A DNA stretch of 32,218 bases from Rubrobacteraceae bacterium (GCA_023511405.1 JAIMBO010000020.1:1-32218), one strand, 5' to 3'. Shown: positions 1 to 9,203, numbered from the stretch's first letter. Numbers and translations: made by a program. Notes: generated by a model not told the origin, from the letters alone.

Positions 1-1314
1 GGGTTCCTCGAGGAGCTGGTCGAGTTCCTGCGGATACCTTCGATCTCCGCTCAGGGTGGCGAGCGGTTCCGGGAGGGTGCCGGGTGGGTCCGGCAGAAAC
101 TCGAGAAGCTCGGCGCCGAGGTCGAGGTGGTCGAGACCGGAGGTCACCCCGTGGTCTACGCGGAGCTCGGGGAGGGGGAGAGGACGCTCCTCTCCTACGG
201 GCACTACGACGTGCAGCCGCCTGAGCCGCTGGAGCTCTGGGAGAGCGACCCCTTCGAGCCGGTCGTGCGCGACGGGGTCCTCTACGCCCGCGGGGTTGCC
301 GACGACAAGGGGGACGTGCTCTCTCGCATCCAGGCCATAAGGCTCTACCGCAGGCTCTACGGCGAGCTCCCCTTCCGGGTGAAGTTCCTGGTCGAGGGCG
401 AGGAGGAGATCGGGAGCCCCAACCTGGGGAGCTTCGTGAGGTCGAACGCGCAGAGGCTCGCCGCCGACGCCTGCCTGTGGGAGGGCGGGGCGAAGGACGA
501 AGGGGGGAGGCCCGTCGTCTGCTGCGGCACCAAGGGGCTCGCCTACGTCGAGCTCAGGACGCGCGGAGCCTCCCACGATCTGCACAGCATGTACGGCGGG
601 ATCGCGCCGAACCCGGTCTGGCGGCTGGTGCAGGTGCTGCGCACGATAAAGGACGAGCGCGGCGAGATCACGCTCGAAGGCTTCCTGGAGATGGCCGACG
701 AGCCCACCGAAGAAGACCGTGAGGCGATAGCGAAGATCCCCTTCGACGGCAGGGCGCTCATGGAGTCCTGGGGGGTCTCCGCCTTCGACCGGAACCTCTC
801 TGGACGGGAGGTGCTCGAGGAGTACCTGCTGCGCCCGACGGCGAACATCGCCGGCATCCAGTCCGGCTACACCGGCCCCGGCTCGAAGACGATCGTCCCC
901 GCAGAGGCCTTCGTGAAGATGGACTTCCGCCTCGTCTCCGGACAGAGCCCGAAGGCCGTGGTCGAGCTTCTGCGCCGGCACCTCCACGAGCACGGCTTCG
1001 ACGACGTGGAGGTCGTCGAGATGCACGGCGTGGAGCCGGCCAAGACCCCGGTCGACTCCCCGGTCGTGAAGACCTCGGTCGCCGCCTGGGAGGACTGCGG
1101 CCGCGACGACGCCGTCGTCTACCCGACCATCGGTGGCAGCGGCCCGACCTCGCTCATCGCCACCGAGCTCGGCATCCCTACGGTCATGACCGGCAACGTG
1201 GCGTTCGCCGGCAGCCGCATCCACTCCCCCAACGAGTGCGTCAGGCTCGAGGACTACTTCGAGACCGTGGCGTACTTCACCCGCTTCTTCCGCCGCTTCG
1301 CCGATGAGCGATAG
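1..1314 (+). CDS. M20 family metallopeptidase / dipeptidase, 5' end cut by window
   Basis: The open frame runs from base 1, so the N-terminus lies outside the window; the first visible residues (GFLEELVEFLRIPSIS) are typical of the start of an M20 peptidase. The metal-site motifs are all present: the GHYDVQP histidine at about 202, the ADDKGD aspartate at about 301-306, the catalytic glutamate of EGEEEIGS at about 400-408, the glutamate of CLWEGG at about 481, and the last histidine ligand in the IHSPNE motif at 1222. M20 enzymes are two-zinc cytosolic hydrolases of dipeptides and related amides; the exact substrate cannot be read from sequence. The stop codon overlaps the next gene by 11 nt, suggesting translational coupling. 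An internal ATG at 127 exists but would remove conserved N-terminal sequence. Confidence 0.9.
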   Translation, partial: GFLEELVEFLRIPSISAQGGERFREGAGWVRQKLEKLGAEVEVVETGGHPVVYAELGEGERTLLSYGHYDVQPPEPLELWESDPFEPVVRDGVLYARGVADDKGDVLSRIQAIRLYRRLYGELPFRVKFLVEGEEEIGSPNLGSFVRSNAQRLAADACLWEGGAKDEGGRPVVCCGTKGLAYVELRTRGASHDLHSMYGGIAPNPVWRLVQVLRTIKDERGEITLEGFLEMADEPTEEDREAIAKIPFDGRALMESWGVSAFDRNLSGREVLEEYLLRPTANIAGIQSGYTGPGSKTIVPAEAFVKMDFRLVSGQSPKAVVELLRRHLHEHGFDDVEVVEMHGVEPAKTPVDSPVVKTSVAAWEDCGRDDAVVYPTIGGSGPTSLIATELGIPTVMTGNVAFAGSRIHSPNECVRLEDYFETVAYFTRFFRRFADER

Positions 1315-1891
1315 GACGTCGGCTTCGACGGGGCTGAAGCTTCCGGAGCGACTGCGCCGGACCCTGGCTGCAGCGGCAGCGGAGGCGCCGCAGGCACGCC
1401 TGATGGGCACCCGCGCCCGCGGTTCGATGCGCCCGCCGCGGGCGCACGTCGTCGTCGCCGCCGGGGAGGGGCAGATCGAGTCGGCCCGGGGGCCGGCGCG
1501 CATCGTGCGCCGCCTGGAGCTCTACAGAACGTCCTTCGGTCCGGTGGTGAGGCTAGCCTTCAGCATCTACCACGACGCCACGGAGGTGCTCTCCGCGGCG
1601 ACCGTCATCGACGTCCTGCGGGTTTCGGGGGATGCTGCGCTCTCGGGTCTCGGTCGCCAGCGGGAGCTTCCGTTCCACTTTTACGCCGCCCGCGAGGGGG
1701 ATCTGGAGTACGCGTTCTCGAAGGTGATCCCCAACGACGACGAGCGGCGCGCGGAGGCGAAGGAAGTGCTTGGGATGGCCCGCGAGCACCTCTCCGCCAC
1801 CCCCGAAGAGCGCCGGAGTTTCCGCCGGGCGCTCGCGCTCGCGAGCCGCAACTTCGAACTCCCCGTGCCGGAACCCGGCGTGGAGGGATAG
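1304..1891 (+). CDS. Hypothetical protein, 195 aa
   Basis: The ATG overlaps the end of the M20 peptidase gene by 11 nt, so the two are probably co-translated. I do not recognise a family. The protein is soluble, with an Ala/Arg-rich N-terminus (about residues 1-55), a central part with alternating hydrophobic residues that looks like a beta-rich core (about 55-130), and a charged, probably helical C-terminus (about 140-185). There are no cysteines, signal peptide or membrane segment. It ends 33 nt before nurA, which appears to have its own -10 box, so membership in the repair operon is uncertain. It is judged a real gene from the overlap at its start and the absence of a better frame; a function cannot be given. 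Confidence 0.75.
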   Translation: MSDRTSASTGLKLPERLRRTLAAAAAEAPQARLMGTRARGSMRPPRAHVVVAAGEGQIESARGPARIVRRLELYRTSFGPVVRLAFSIYHDATEVLSAATVIDVLRVSGDAALSGLGRQRELPFHFYAAREGDLEYAFSKVIPNDDERRAEAKEVLGMAREHLSATPEERRSFRRALALASRNFELPVPEPGVEG

Positions 1892-1911
1892 TCCCGCGCC
1901 CCGGGCCCGCG

Positions 1912-1917
1912 TATACT
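1912..1917 (+). promoter_or_regulatory. -10 box (TATACT) for leaderless nurA
   Basis: TATACT ends 7 nt before the nurA ATG at 1925, so transcription would begin at or next to the start codon. No ribosome binding site lies between them. I see no good -35 box. The same arrangement recurs at several genes in this window. Confidence 0.5.
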
Positions 1918-1924
1918 TGGGGGC

Positions 1925-3088
1925 ATGCAGGCGGAGAGCGGGGCCGGAAAGTTCGCGCGGCTGCTGGGGGAGGCATTCAGCCAGGCTTCGCAGGCCGGGC
2001 TGCGCTTCCACGCCGGGGGTGCGAACCTCGAGTGGGAAAGCTTCCGTCTCGAGGAGGAACCCGACGGAGGAGGTGGAAGCCGCACGCTCGACGCCTTCGA
2101 GCACGATCCCGTCGTCGCCCGCGATCCCGGAGAGCCCGCTCAAACGAGCAGGTTCGAGTACTTCCTCGACGGCGTGCAGAGGACCGAGGAGATCGGGCGG
2201 GTCGGTACGGTGCCGGTCGTCGTGACCACGGTGGCGGCCGGGATCGCGCGCCGCGAGGGCCGGAGGCTGAGAAATTTCCCGGTGGAGGGCGTACCTCGGG
2301 TTTTGCGGGCCGTGATCCTGCCCGTGAGCGGCGGGGACGAGAGGATCCAGGTGCTCGGCGAGACCCTTCGGGAGAGCGGGCTCCCGCTCGTCGATTCCGA
2401 CGCCGGGGCGATCTCCTCGGGGGAGGAGATGCTCCTCGTGGACTCCGTGCTGCACGGTGAGACGGACCCGGCCGACTACCCGGCGCTCAAGGGCCGGGCC
2501 TACCGCAGGGCGAACGCGTTGCGCGGGGCGCTCGAGGCCGAGCTCCTGCGCCGGTGGGCCGAGATGGAGACGGGTGACGGCTGGATCGCGGTCGACGGAC
2601 AGCTGCCGCTCCCGGTGGCGAACGCCGCCGGGCTGGTCAAGGGGGCCAGGAGGCTCTTCTTCGGCGGGGAGGAGGCGCGGATGCTCCTCGAGCTGGAGGA
2701 AGGGATGAGGACGACGGCCTTCGTCCCCCCCTGGCGGAAGGAGAGGGTCGAGGCCGGGAGGGAGGAGGAGGAGCGGGCCTCCTGGTACGTCAGGCTGCAC
2801 CCGGCCTACGCCTCCGGGGAGGGGGCGGACGCCACCGCCGGGCTGGTACGGGTCGAGACGGTCGTGCCGAGCCCCTCCGGGGAGAAGAGCACCGACGTCT
2901 TCGACGAGGTGAGCCGCTGGCTGCTCGCCGAGCGGGCCCCGCTCGCAAAACCCGACCCCCGCTGGCACTCGATGATCTACCCGATCGCCCACGTCGAGCG
3001 GTTGCTCAAGCCCCTGCTCGAGGAGGGCAGGCGCGCCCGGTACAGGCTCGAACGCGAGATCGCGGCTCTCGAGGGAGGACGAGGATGA
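1925..3088 (+). CDS. nurA: NurA-domain DNA repair nuclease
   Basis: A 387-aa protein with the two acidic motifs expected for NurA 5'-3' nucleases: FLDGVQRT with Asp82, followed by a hydrophobic beta region and a conserved-looking AGIARREG, and VDGQLPLP with Asp224. NurA works with the HerA translocase to resect DNA ends. The gene directly precedes herA and overlaps it by 4 nt (ATGA at 3085-3088), which supports the assignment more than sequence alone would. The start is the ATG at 1925, with a -10 box close upstream. Bacterial NurA proteins are divergent, so the assignment rests on motif plus context; a role in defence rather than repair is possible because HerA-nuclease pairs are also used against phage. 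Confidence 0.8.
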   Translation: MQAESGAGKFARLLGEAFSQASQAGLRFHAGGANLEWESFRLEEEPDGGGGSRTLDAFEHDPVVARDPGEPAQTSRFEYFLDGVQRTEEIGRVGTVPVVVTTVAAGIARREGRRLRNFPVEGVPRVLRAVILPVSGGDERIQVLGETLRESGLPLVDSDAGAISSGEEMLLVDSVLHGETDPADYPALKGRAYRRANALRGALEAELLRRWAEMETGDGWIAVDGQLPLPVANAAGLVKGARRLFFGGEEARMLLELEEGMRTTAFVPPWRKERVEAGREEEERASWYVRLHPAYASGEGADATAGLVRVETVVPSPSGEKSTDVFDEVSRWLLAERAPLAKPDPRWHSMIYPIAHVERLLKPLLEEGRRARYRLEREIAALEGGRG

Positions 3089-5130
3089 TACACCCGGAGT
3101 TCATAGACCAGAGATCCGGCCCGGTGGGTCGCGTGGTGACCAGCGAAGAGTACCCGGCCACGGCCCACGAGTTCTACTTCTGGACGGCCGAGACCGAGGC
3201 GGCCCGCCGTCTGGACATCGGGCACATCGTCGCGGCCGAGAGCGAGGACGCCACGGCCATCGCCGTCCTCGACGACCCCCGGCGCTACTCGGACCTCGAG
3301 AGCTTCCTCGACGACTTCTACGCCTACGACGGCGACCCGGCGCTGGAGGCGCTCTCCGAGCGGGTCGAGATCCTGGTGTGGTGCGCCCGCGTCCTCGACA
3401 CCTGCCACCGCGATCCGGGCCGGAAGAGCCGGCGGCCGGTCAGGAGCGGCCCGGTCTACTTCGCCACCCGCCGGGCGATAGAGTTCGCCCTGGGGGTGGA
3501 GGATTTCTCCGGCAGGAGGATCCCGCTGCTTTTGCACGAGAACGGCAACGAGGTCGACGGGGACCCGCAGCGCACCCCGCTGTACGTCGACGAGGACTAC
3601 CTGCTCGGGCCCGAGGCCGGCCACCTCAACATCACCGGCATGAGCGGGCTCTCCACCAAGACCAGCCACGCCCTCTTCACCATCGCGAGCATCTTCCAGA
3701 ACGTCCCCGACAAGAAGGTCGCCGCCCTGATGTTCAACGTCAAAGGCGCGGACCTGCTGTTCCTGGACAAGCCGGTCGAGCCCCCGCAGGATGCCCCGGA
3801 TCTCGCCGCCCGCTACGAGCGGGCCGGTCAGGGGGGCCTGAGCGAGGAAGAGCGCCGGATGTACCGGGCGCTCGGGCTCGAGGAGAGGCCCTTCGAGAAT
3901 TTCAGGGTCTTCGCCCCGCTGCGCTACGGGGTCCGTGGTGAGGTGGGAACCCTGGACGCCGCCTCCGTCTCCGCCGGCGAGCTCAACACGCTGCGCAACA
4001 CCCCGGCGGAGAGCGGGTGCGTATACCCGATCGTCTGGGAGCTCGGGGACGTCCTGCCCTACGCCGGCAGGATCTTCGACCCCGCAGATTACGACGACAA
4101 GTTCCGCGGCTTCGTCGAGGAGCTCAAGGCCCGCGATATAAGGACCATGGCGGACTACGAGGGCCTCATGCGCGAGATAGAAGACTACGTCCAGGACGCC
4201 GAGGACGACGGCAAGACCGTCTCAGCCTGGCACGGACACCACCTCGCGACGATCCGCAAGGCGTACAACCGCTTCAGCGGCCTGCCGAGCAAGTGCGCGG
4301 GGCTCCTGGTGCACGGGAGGGTCGACTACGGCGGGCTGCCGCGGGTGGAGGACCCCTTCGAGGACAGGGAGATGCGGGTGGTGGACATCTCCCAGCTCTC
4401 CGGGGTGCCGCAGGATCTGATCGTCACCAGCGTCATCGGGCGTATCTGGGAGATGGCCGAGCAGGGGAAGCTGGGGGTGGACAAGCTGATCATCTTCGTC
4501 GACGAGCTCAACAAGTACGCGCCCTCCGGCGCGAAGAGCTCCCCGCTCAAGGAGACGCTCGTGGATATCTCGGCCCGCGGGCGGCACCTAAACCTGACGC
4601 TCTTCGGAGCGCAGCAGTTTCGCAGCAAGGTCGACGACGAGGTCGTCGGCAACGCCGCGACGAGCCTCTACGGCAGGATCGGGGACGAGGAGATCACGAA
4701 CGCCAGCTACCGCTCGTTCTCCCAGACGACCCGCGAGGAGCTGCTCTCGCTCGAGAAGGGGCGCCTGCTGCTGCGCCACGCCCACTACGCCGTTCCGGTC
4801 TTCGGGCGTTTCCCGCGCCCGCCGGTTCTGATGGGCCGGCAGGGGACGGACATCTTCGGCTCCCGGAACCTCGACATAGCCGAGGAGGTGCAGGCCACGA
4901 TCCGCAGCCTCGGGCACACCCCGCCTTCCCTGCCGGAGGTGCGGGCGCTGGTGGAGGGGGTGCCGAAGGAGAAGGTGATCGAGGAGCTGAACAGGGTGAG
5001 GGCGTCTTTTCGCAACGGGATGCGGGGGGACCCGTACCGGGTCCTGAAGAGGGAGCTCGGGGGCGGGGCCCGCAGATACGACGGGAGGGGCTCGCGCATC
5101 CTGCGCGGGATAGACCGTCTGGAGGGCTGA
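3085..5130 (+). CDS. herA: HerA-like ATPase / DNA translocase
   Basis: A 681-aa protein of the HerA/FtsK clade. The N-terminus (about residues 10-65) resembles a HAS-barrel. The P-loop is at 185-194 (GMSGLSTKTS, Lys192), and the residue before the lysine is Thr instead of the usual Gly. Walker B is IIFVDELNKY with Asp473 and Glu474, followed by ISARGRHL and GAQQ, typical of the hexameric translocase core. Archaeal HerA forms a hexamer that binds NurA and drives resection after Mre11-Rad50. A long insert of about 200 residues separates the two Walker motifs. ATG overlaps the nurA stop by 4 nt; the next gene starts 6 nt after this stop. At 681 aa it is longer than archaeal HerA (about 500 aa). 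Confidence 0.88.
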   Translation: MIHPEFIDQRSGPVGRVVTSEEYPATAHEFYFWTAETEAARRLDIGHIVAAESEDATAIAVLDDPRRYSDLESFLDDFYAYDGDPALEALSERVEILVWCARVLDTCHRDPGRKSRRPVRSGPVYFATRRAIEFALGVEDFSGRRIPLLLHENGNEVDGDPQRTPLYVDEDYLLGPEAGHLNITGMSGLSTKTSHALFTIASIFQNVPDKKVAALMFNVKGADLLFLDKPVEPPQDAPDLAARYERAGQGGLSEEERRMYRALGLEERPFENFRVFAPLRYGVRGEVGTLDAASVSAGELNTLRNTPAESGCVYPIVWELGDVLPYAGRIFDPADYDDKFRGFVEELKARDIRTMADYEGLMREIEDYVQDAEDDGKTVSAWHGHHLATIRKAYNRFSGLPSKCAGLLVHGRVDYGGLPRVEDPFEDREMRVVDISQLSGVPQDLIVTSVIGRIWEMAEQGKLGVDKLIIFVDELNKYAPSGAKSSPLKETLVDISARGRHLNLTLFGAQQFRSKVDDEVVGNAATSLYGRIGDEEITNASYRSFSQTTREELLSLEKGRLLLRHAHYAVPVFGRFPRPPVLMGRQGTDIFGSRNLDIAEEVQATIRSLGHTPPSLPEVRALVEGVPKEKVIEELNRVRASFRNGMRGDPYRVLKRELGGGARRYDGRGSRILRGIDRLEG

Positions 5131-5136
5131 ACCCTG

Positions 5137-6294
5137 GTGCGCATAGCCCACGTCTCGGACACCCACCTGGGGTACAGCCGCTACGCGAAGCTCTGCCCCA
5201 AGACCCACCGCAACCAGCGGGAGGTCGACGCCAGCGACGCCTACCGCCGGGCCGTCGACGCGATCCTGGAGCGGGACGTGGACCTCGTCGTCCACTCCGG
5301 GGACGTCTTCGACACCATCCGGCCCGCGACGCACGTCATCGTGGACTTCCTCCGGGAGTCGCACCGCATCCTGAGGGAGGACATACCCTACGTCGGGATC
5401 GCCGGCAACCACGAGACCCCCCGCCTGCGCTCGACGACGGCGGCGCTGGCCTACGCCAACCTGCTCGGGGCGGACTTCGCCTACGGCTTCGAGCCGGATA
5501 AAGTCCGGCTCGAGGCCGGGGGGGCCACGGTCTGCGTGACCCTGCTCCCGCACGGGGCGGTCGCCGACCGCGACCTCGTGGTGAACCCCGACGGGGAGGC
5601 CGACCTGAACATCCTGGTCACCCACGGCACCGTGCCCGGGCTCGAGATCCAGGGGCACGAGCTCGGCCAGGTCGACCTGCCGGAGGGCGTGCTCGACTTG
5701 GGCTTCGACTACGTCGCGCTCGGCCACTACCACGGCTTCGGCCGGCACGGGAAGGCCTCCTGCTACGCCGGGGCGACCGAGCGCTTCAGCTTCGCCGAGG
5801 TGGACTTCGAGCCGGGCTTCGCGCTCGTGGAGATCTCCGGGGACGGGCTCGAGATCGAACACGTCCCGATCGCGGCCCGCCCCATGATCGACCTGCCCGC
5901 GATAGACGCCCGCGGGATGGACGGCGCGGACCTCACGGAGGCGATCCGGGAACGGGTCTCGCGGGAGGAGCTGGACGGGGCGATCGTCCGCCTGAAGGTG
6001 ACCGGAGCCCCGTCCGGGATAGGCGGCGAGGTGGACCGGGCCCTCCTGCGCGAGCTGCGGGGGCGCTGCCTGAACTTCAGCCTCGAGGTGAGCGGGGCGG
6101 AGCCGGGCGCCGGGGGAGCGGAGGAGGCGCCCGCCTCCGCGACCTTCGGCCCGCTCGAGGAGGAGTTCGAGGGCTTCGTGCGCGCCCGGCGCGAGAACGG
6201 GGAGATGGACGAAGGCTTCGCGCAGGACTTCCTGCGCCGCGGGCTCGGGTATCTGCAGCGGGCCGGGGAGGAAGAGAGGGGGGGAGCGGCGTGA
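5137..6294 (+). CDS. sbcD: Mre11/SbcD-type DNA repair exonuclease
   Basis: A 385-aa calcineurin-like phosphoesterase. All five metal motifs are visible: DTH (Asp8, His10), SGD (Asp56), GNHE (Asn91, His92), THG (His163) and GHYH (His197, His199). The C-terminal 150 residues form the capping and Rad50-binding region, ending in an acidic, helical stretch. With Rad50 it makes the manganese-dependent nuclease that opens blocked DNA ends. The start is GTG at 5137 with GGAGGG about 10 nt upstream inside the end of herA. It overlaps the next gene by 4 nt (GTGA). The position between herA and rad50, as in archaeal operons, favours an Mre11 label, although bacterial annotation would call it SbcD. Confidence 0.93.
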   Translation: MRIAHVSDTHLGYSRYAKLCPKTHRNQREVDASDAYRRAVDAILERDVDLVVHSGDVFDTIRPATHVIVDFLRESHRILREDIPYVGIAGNHETPRLRSTTAALAYANLLGADFAYGFEPDKVRLEAGGATVCVTLLPHGAVADRDLVVNPDGEADLNILVTHGTVPGLEIQGHELGQVDLPEGVLDLGFDYVALGHYHGFGRHGKASCYAGATERFSFAEVDFEPGFALVEISGDGLEIEHVPIAARPMIDLPAIDARGMDGADLTEAIRERVSREELDGAIVRLKVTGAPSGIGGEVDRALLRELRGRCLNFSLEVSGAEPGAGGAEEAPASATFGPLEEEFEGFVRARRENGEMDEGFAQDFLRRGLGYLQRAGEEERGGAA

Positions 6295-9170
6295 TCCTGC
6301 AGAGGCTCTACCTGGAGAACTACAAGCAGTTCCGCGAGCCGCTCGAGCTCGAGCCCCCCGAGGGGGCCATCGGCGTCGTCGGGGCCAACGGCGCGGGGAA
6401 GACCACGATCTTCGAGGCCATCCTCTGGGCTTTCTTCGGCCCGAGGGCCGGCCGGGACCGGTTCAGGAACGAGCTCATCCCCTGGAGCGGTGGGTCCACG
6501 CGGGACAGGAGCGTCGTGCGGGTGACGCTGGACGCCGACGGCGACTCGTTCACCGTCGAGCGGTCGCTGAGGAGCGGAAGGGCGGAAGCCCACGTCCTCG
6601 GTACCTCGGGGGAGGAGCTCGTCGGGGGACCGGAGGAGGTCACCCGATGGGTGAGGGAGAACCTGCTCGGGATGGACCTTCCGGCCTTCGAGGCCACCTT
6701 CTTCGCCCGCCAGAAGGAGCTCGAGTTCTTCTCCGGGATCACCGGCGTCGCCCGGCAGCGGGAGGTGGCGAGGCTGCTCGGGATAAGCCGGGTGGAGCGG
6801 GCCCGGGAGCTGCTCAACGAGGACTTGAAGGCCGCCCGGCAGCGGGCCGAGGTGCTCGCCGGACGCCTGGACGAGGGAGCGTACCGGGAGCTCGTCTCCC
6901 GGCGCGAGGAGCTCCTGCGTCGCCGCGAGGAGCTCGAAGAGGCACGCGAAGGGGCCGCGGGACGCGTCGAGGGATGCAGGGAAGAGCTCGACTCCGCCCG
7001 TTCGGAGCGGGAGCGGCTCGAGGGGCTCTACCGGGAGCACACCCGCCTCTCCTCGGCGCTGCAGGCGGCCCTCTCGGAGCGGGAGTCGGCCGGGGAGAGG
7101 GGGCGGGACCTGGAGGGCCGGCTGGCCAGGCTCGCGGAGGAGGAGCGCGAGGTCCGCCGGCTCGAGCCGGAGCTGGGGCGGCTGCCGGAGGTGGAGCGGG
7201 ACCTCGCGCGGCTCGAAGAGGCGCGCAGAAAAGCTGAGAAGCGCGAGCAGCTGCGGGGAGATCTCGCCCGCGCCCGCCGGCGGGCCGCGGAGGCCCTCGA
7301 TCGGATCTCGGCCCTGATCGAGGACCTCGACGTGCCGGGGGAGCCCGTTCCCGGCTGGCGAGAGCTCGTGGGGATGTCCGAGGCGTCCCGGCAGGCCGAG
7401 GCGGCGCTGGACCTCCTGCGGCGGGAGGTCCCCGAGGCTGCACGCTCGGCGGAGGAGCACCTGAGGAACCTCGAGGACCTCGCGGAAGGACACGCCGCGG
7501 TCGAGGAAGCCGCCGCGGAGCTGCGCGGGATGGAAGCGGCGGCCGCGGAGGAGCGGGCCCGCCTCGCGGCCCTCGAGGAGCGCCTGCACGAGGTCTCCGG
7601 TGGTGAGGACCTGGAGGCGGCCGTCGGGAGGCTGCGGGAGGAGCAGGGGGCGCTCGAACGGGAGGCCTCTTCTCTCGAGGGCTCGGCGCGGGCCGACGAG
7701 CGGCAGGCTCGCAACCTGAAGCGGGCCGCGGAGATCGTCGAGGAGGCCGGGGCGGAGGGAGAGTGCCCGACCTGTCACCGGGGCTTCGAGGGGGAGGGCG
7801 AGTACCAGGAGGTGCTCGGAACGCTGGAGGACGAGGCGGAGGGCTTCCTGAGGAGGGCCCGTGAGACCCTGGCGCGGGCCGGGGAGCTGAGGGAGAGGGC
7901 ACAGGAGCACGCCCGGAGGCTACGAGAGCTCGAGGGGCGTCTCGCGCGCTGGCGCTCGCTGCGGGAAGATCACCTGAAGCTCTCGGCCGCCCTGGAGCGC
8001 AGGCTCGAAGAGATCTCACGCCGGAGCACCGAGCTCGAGGAACGGCGCTCCCTCCTCGCCGGTCCCCCGCCCGATGCCGGGGAGGTTCGACGTGCGGAGG
8101 AGCGCGTGTCGTGGCTCGAGCGCTTCCGCGGCTCCCGAGCCCTCCTCGAGGGCTTCGTCGAGAGCTTCCTCGAGTACCGGGCGGAGGCGGAACGGATCGA
8201 GTCGGAACTCGAAGGGCTCGCCGGGGTCTCCTACGAGCCCGCCGAGCACGACCGGCTCGCCCGCGAGAAGGCGAGGCTCGAGGAGATCCGGGGGACCGTC
8301 GCTGCGATGCGGCGGCGCATCGCCGAACGCGAGGAGCTGGAACGGAGGCTCGAAGGGGCGCGCGCGGCCGCGGAGGAGTCCGAGGGGAGGGCGCGAGAAT
8401 TGCGGGGTCGGCTCGAGGAGCTCGGCTTCGACGAGGAGGCCTACGCAGCCGCCGGGCGGAAGCTGAGGCTCGCCGAGGCGCGCCTCGAGGAGGAGAGGGG
8501 TAGGGCGCAGGAGCTCGAGCGGGAGTGGATGCGCCTGGAGAACGCGCTCGAGGCGGCGGAGCGTGAGATCTCCCGCCACGAGCGGGAGCGGAAGGAGGCC
8601 GACGAGCAGGCCGCGCTCGCCTCCCGTCTCAGGCGGATGAACGAGCTCTTCAAGGATTTCTACGCCCGGCTCGGCGGCCGGGCCCGGCCCGCCCTGCAGG
8701 CCGAGACCAGCGAGATGGTCCGCACGCTCACCGACGGACGCTACGAGCGGGTCGAGTTCGACGAGGACTACGGCATCCTGCTCTTCGACGGGCTCTCGGA
8801 CGCCTACGGGATAGAGAGGTTCTCGGGCGGGGAGGCGGACATAGTGAGCCTGGCGGCGCGCGTGGCGCTCTCGAAGATGATCTCCGCCCGCAGCTCGGGG
8901 TACGCGCCGGGGTTCATCGTCCTCGACGAGGTCTTCGGATCCCTCGACGGCGAGCGGCGCAACAACGTGCTTTTGGCGCTCGATCGTCTGAAGCGCACCT
9001 TCGGGCAGGTCTTCATCATCTCCCACGTGGGGGACATCCAGGAGTCGGCCCTGCTGGACGAGCTCTGGCTCGTGAGCGAGGACGAAGAGAACAAGAGCAC
9101 CGTCCAGCGCGTTGAGCTCCCCCGCCCGGCCTCCGCGTACTCCGGTGCGGACGTTCCCGGGCGGCCGTGA
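6291..9170 (+). CDS. sbcC: Rad50/SbcC-type SMC-like ATPase with zinc hook
   Basis: A 959-aa protein with the full Rad50 layout: Walker A GANGAGKTT (Lys37), a Q-loop region in FFARQKELEFF, a long heptad-rich coiled coil (about residues 170-830) broken by a central zinc hook CPTC (Cys492, Cys495), the ABC signature FSGGE (844-848) and Walker B IVLDE (Asp879, Glu880) followed by the D-loop GSLD. The hook sits almost exactly mid-protein, as expected for two antiparallel coil arms. Its length is close to archaeal Rad50 (about 880-900 aa). The GTG start overlaps the mre11 stop. It is the last gene of the operon; the next gene is convergent. It partners with Mre11 in end recognition and tethering. 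Confidence 0.94.
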   Translation: MILQRLYLENYKQFREPLELEPPEGAIGVVGANGAGKTTIFEAILWAFFGPRAGRDRFRNELIPWSGGSTRDRSVVRVTLDADGDSFTVERSLRSGRAEAHVLGTSGEELVGGPEEVTRWVRENLLGMDLPAFEATFFARQKELEFFSGITGVARQREVARLLGISRVERARELLNEDLKAARQRAEVLAGRLDEGAYRELVSRREELLRRREELEEAREGAAGRVEGCREELDSARSERERLEGLYREHTRLSSALQAALSERESAGERGRDLEGRLARLAEEEREVRRLEPELGRLPEVERDLARLEEARRKAEKREQLRGDLARARRRAAEALDRISALIEDLDVPGEPVPGWRELVGMSEASRQAEAALDLLRREVPEAARSAEEHLRNLEDLAEGHAAVEEAAAELRGMEAAAAEERARLAALEERLHEVSGGEDLEAAVGRLREEQGALEREASSLEGSARADERQARNLKRAAEIVEEAGAEGECPTCHRGFEGEGEYQEVLGTLEDEAEGFLRRARETLARAGELRERAQEHARRLRELEGRLARWRSLREDHLKLSAALERRLEEISRRSTELEERRSLLAGPPPDAGEVRRAEERVSWLERFRGSRALLEGFVESFLEYRAEAERIESELEGLAGVSYEPAEHDRLAREKARLEEIRGTVAAMRRRIAEREELERRLEGARAAAEESEGRARELRGRLEELGFDEEAYAAAGRKLRLAEARLEEERGRAQELEREWMRLENALEAAEREISRHERERKEADEQAALASRLRRMNELFKDFYARLGGRARPALQAETSEMVRTLTDGRYERVEFDEDYGILLFDGLSDAYGIERFSGGEADIVSLAARVALSKMISARSSGYAPGFIVLDEVFGSLDGERRNNVLLALDRLKRTFGQVFIISHVGDIQESALLDELWLVSEDEENKSTVQRVELPRPASAYSGADVPGRP

Positions 9171-9171
9171 T

Positions 9172-9203
9172 CCCCGCGTGACCCCGGGGTCGCTCAGGCG
9201 GGG
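9172..9203. terminator. Possible GC-rich bidirectional terminator
   Basis: Between and across the convergent ends of rad50 and the YdbT-like gene, CCCCGC (9172-9177) can pair with GCGGGG (9198-9203), enclosing a perfect palindrome GACCCCGGGGTC (9180-9191). No T-tract follows, and short GC palindromes are common at this GC content, so this is tentative. Confidence 0.3.

Noticed and set aside
5763-7910. A 715-codon open frame on the minus strand, antisense to mre11 and rad50
   Set aside because: It is rich in Leu/Pro/Arg/Gly, has no recognisable domain and lies opposite two clear genes; long antisense frames are expected at this GC content.
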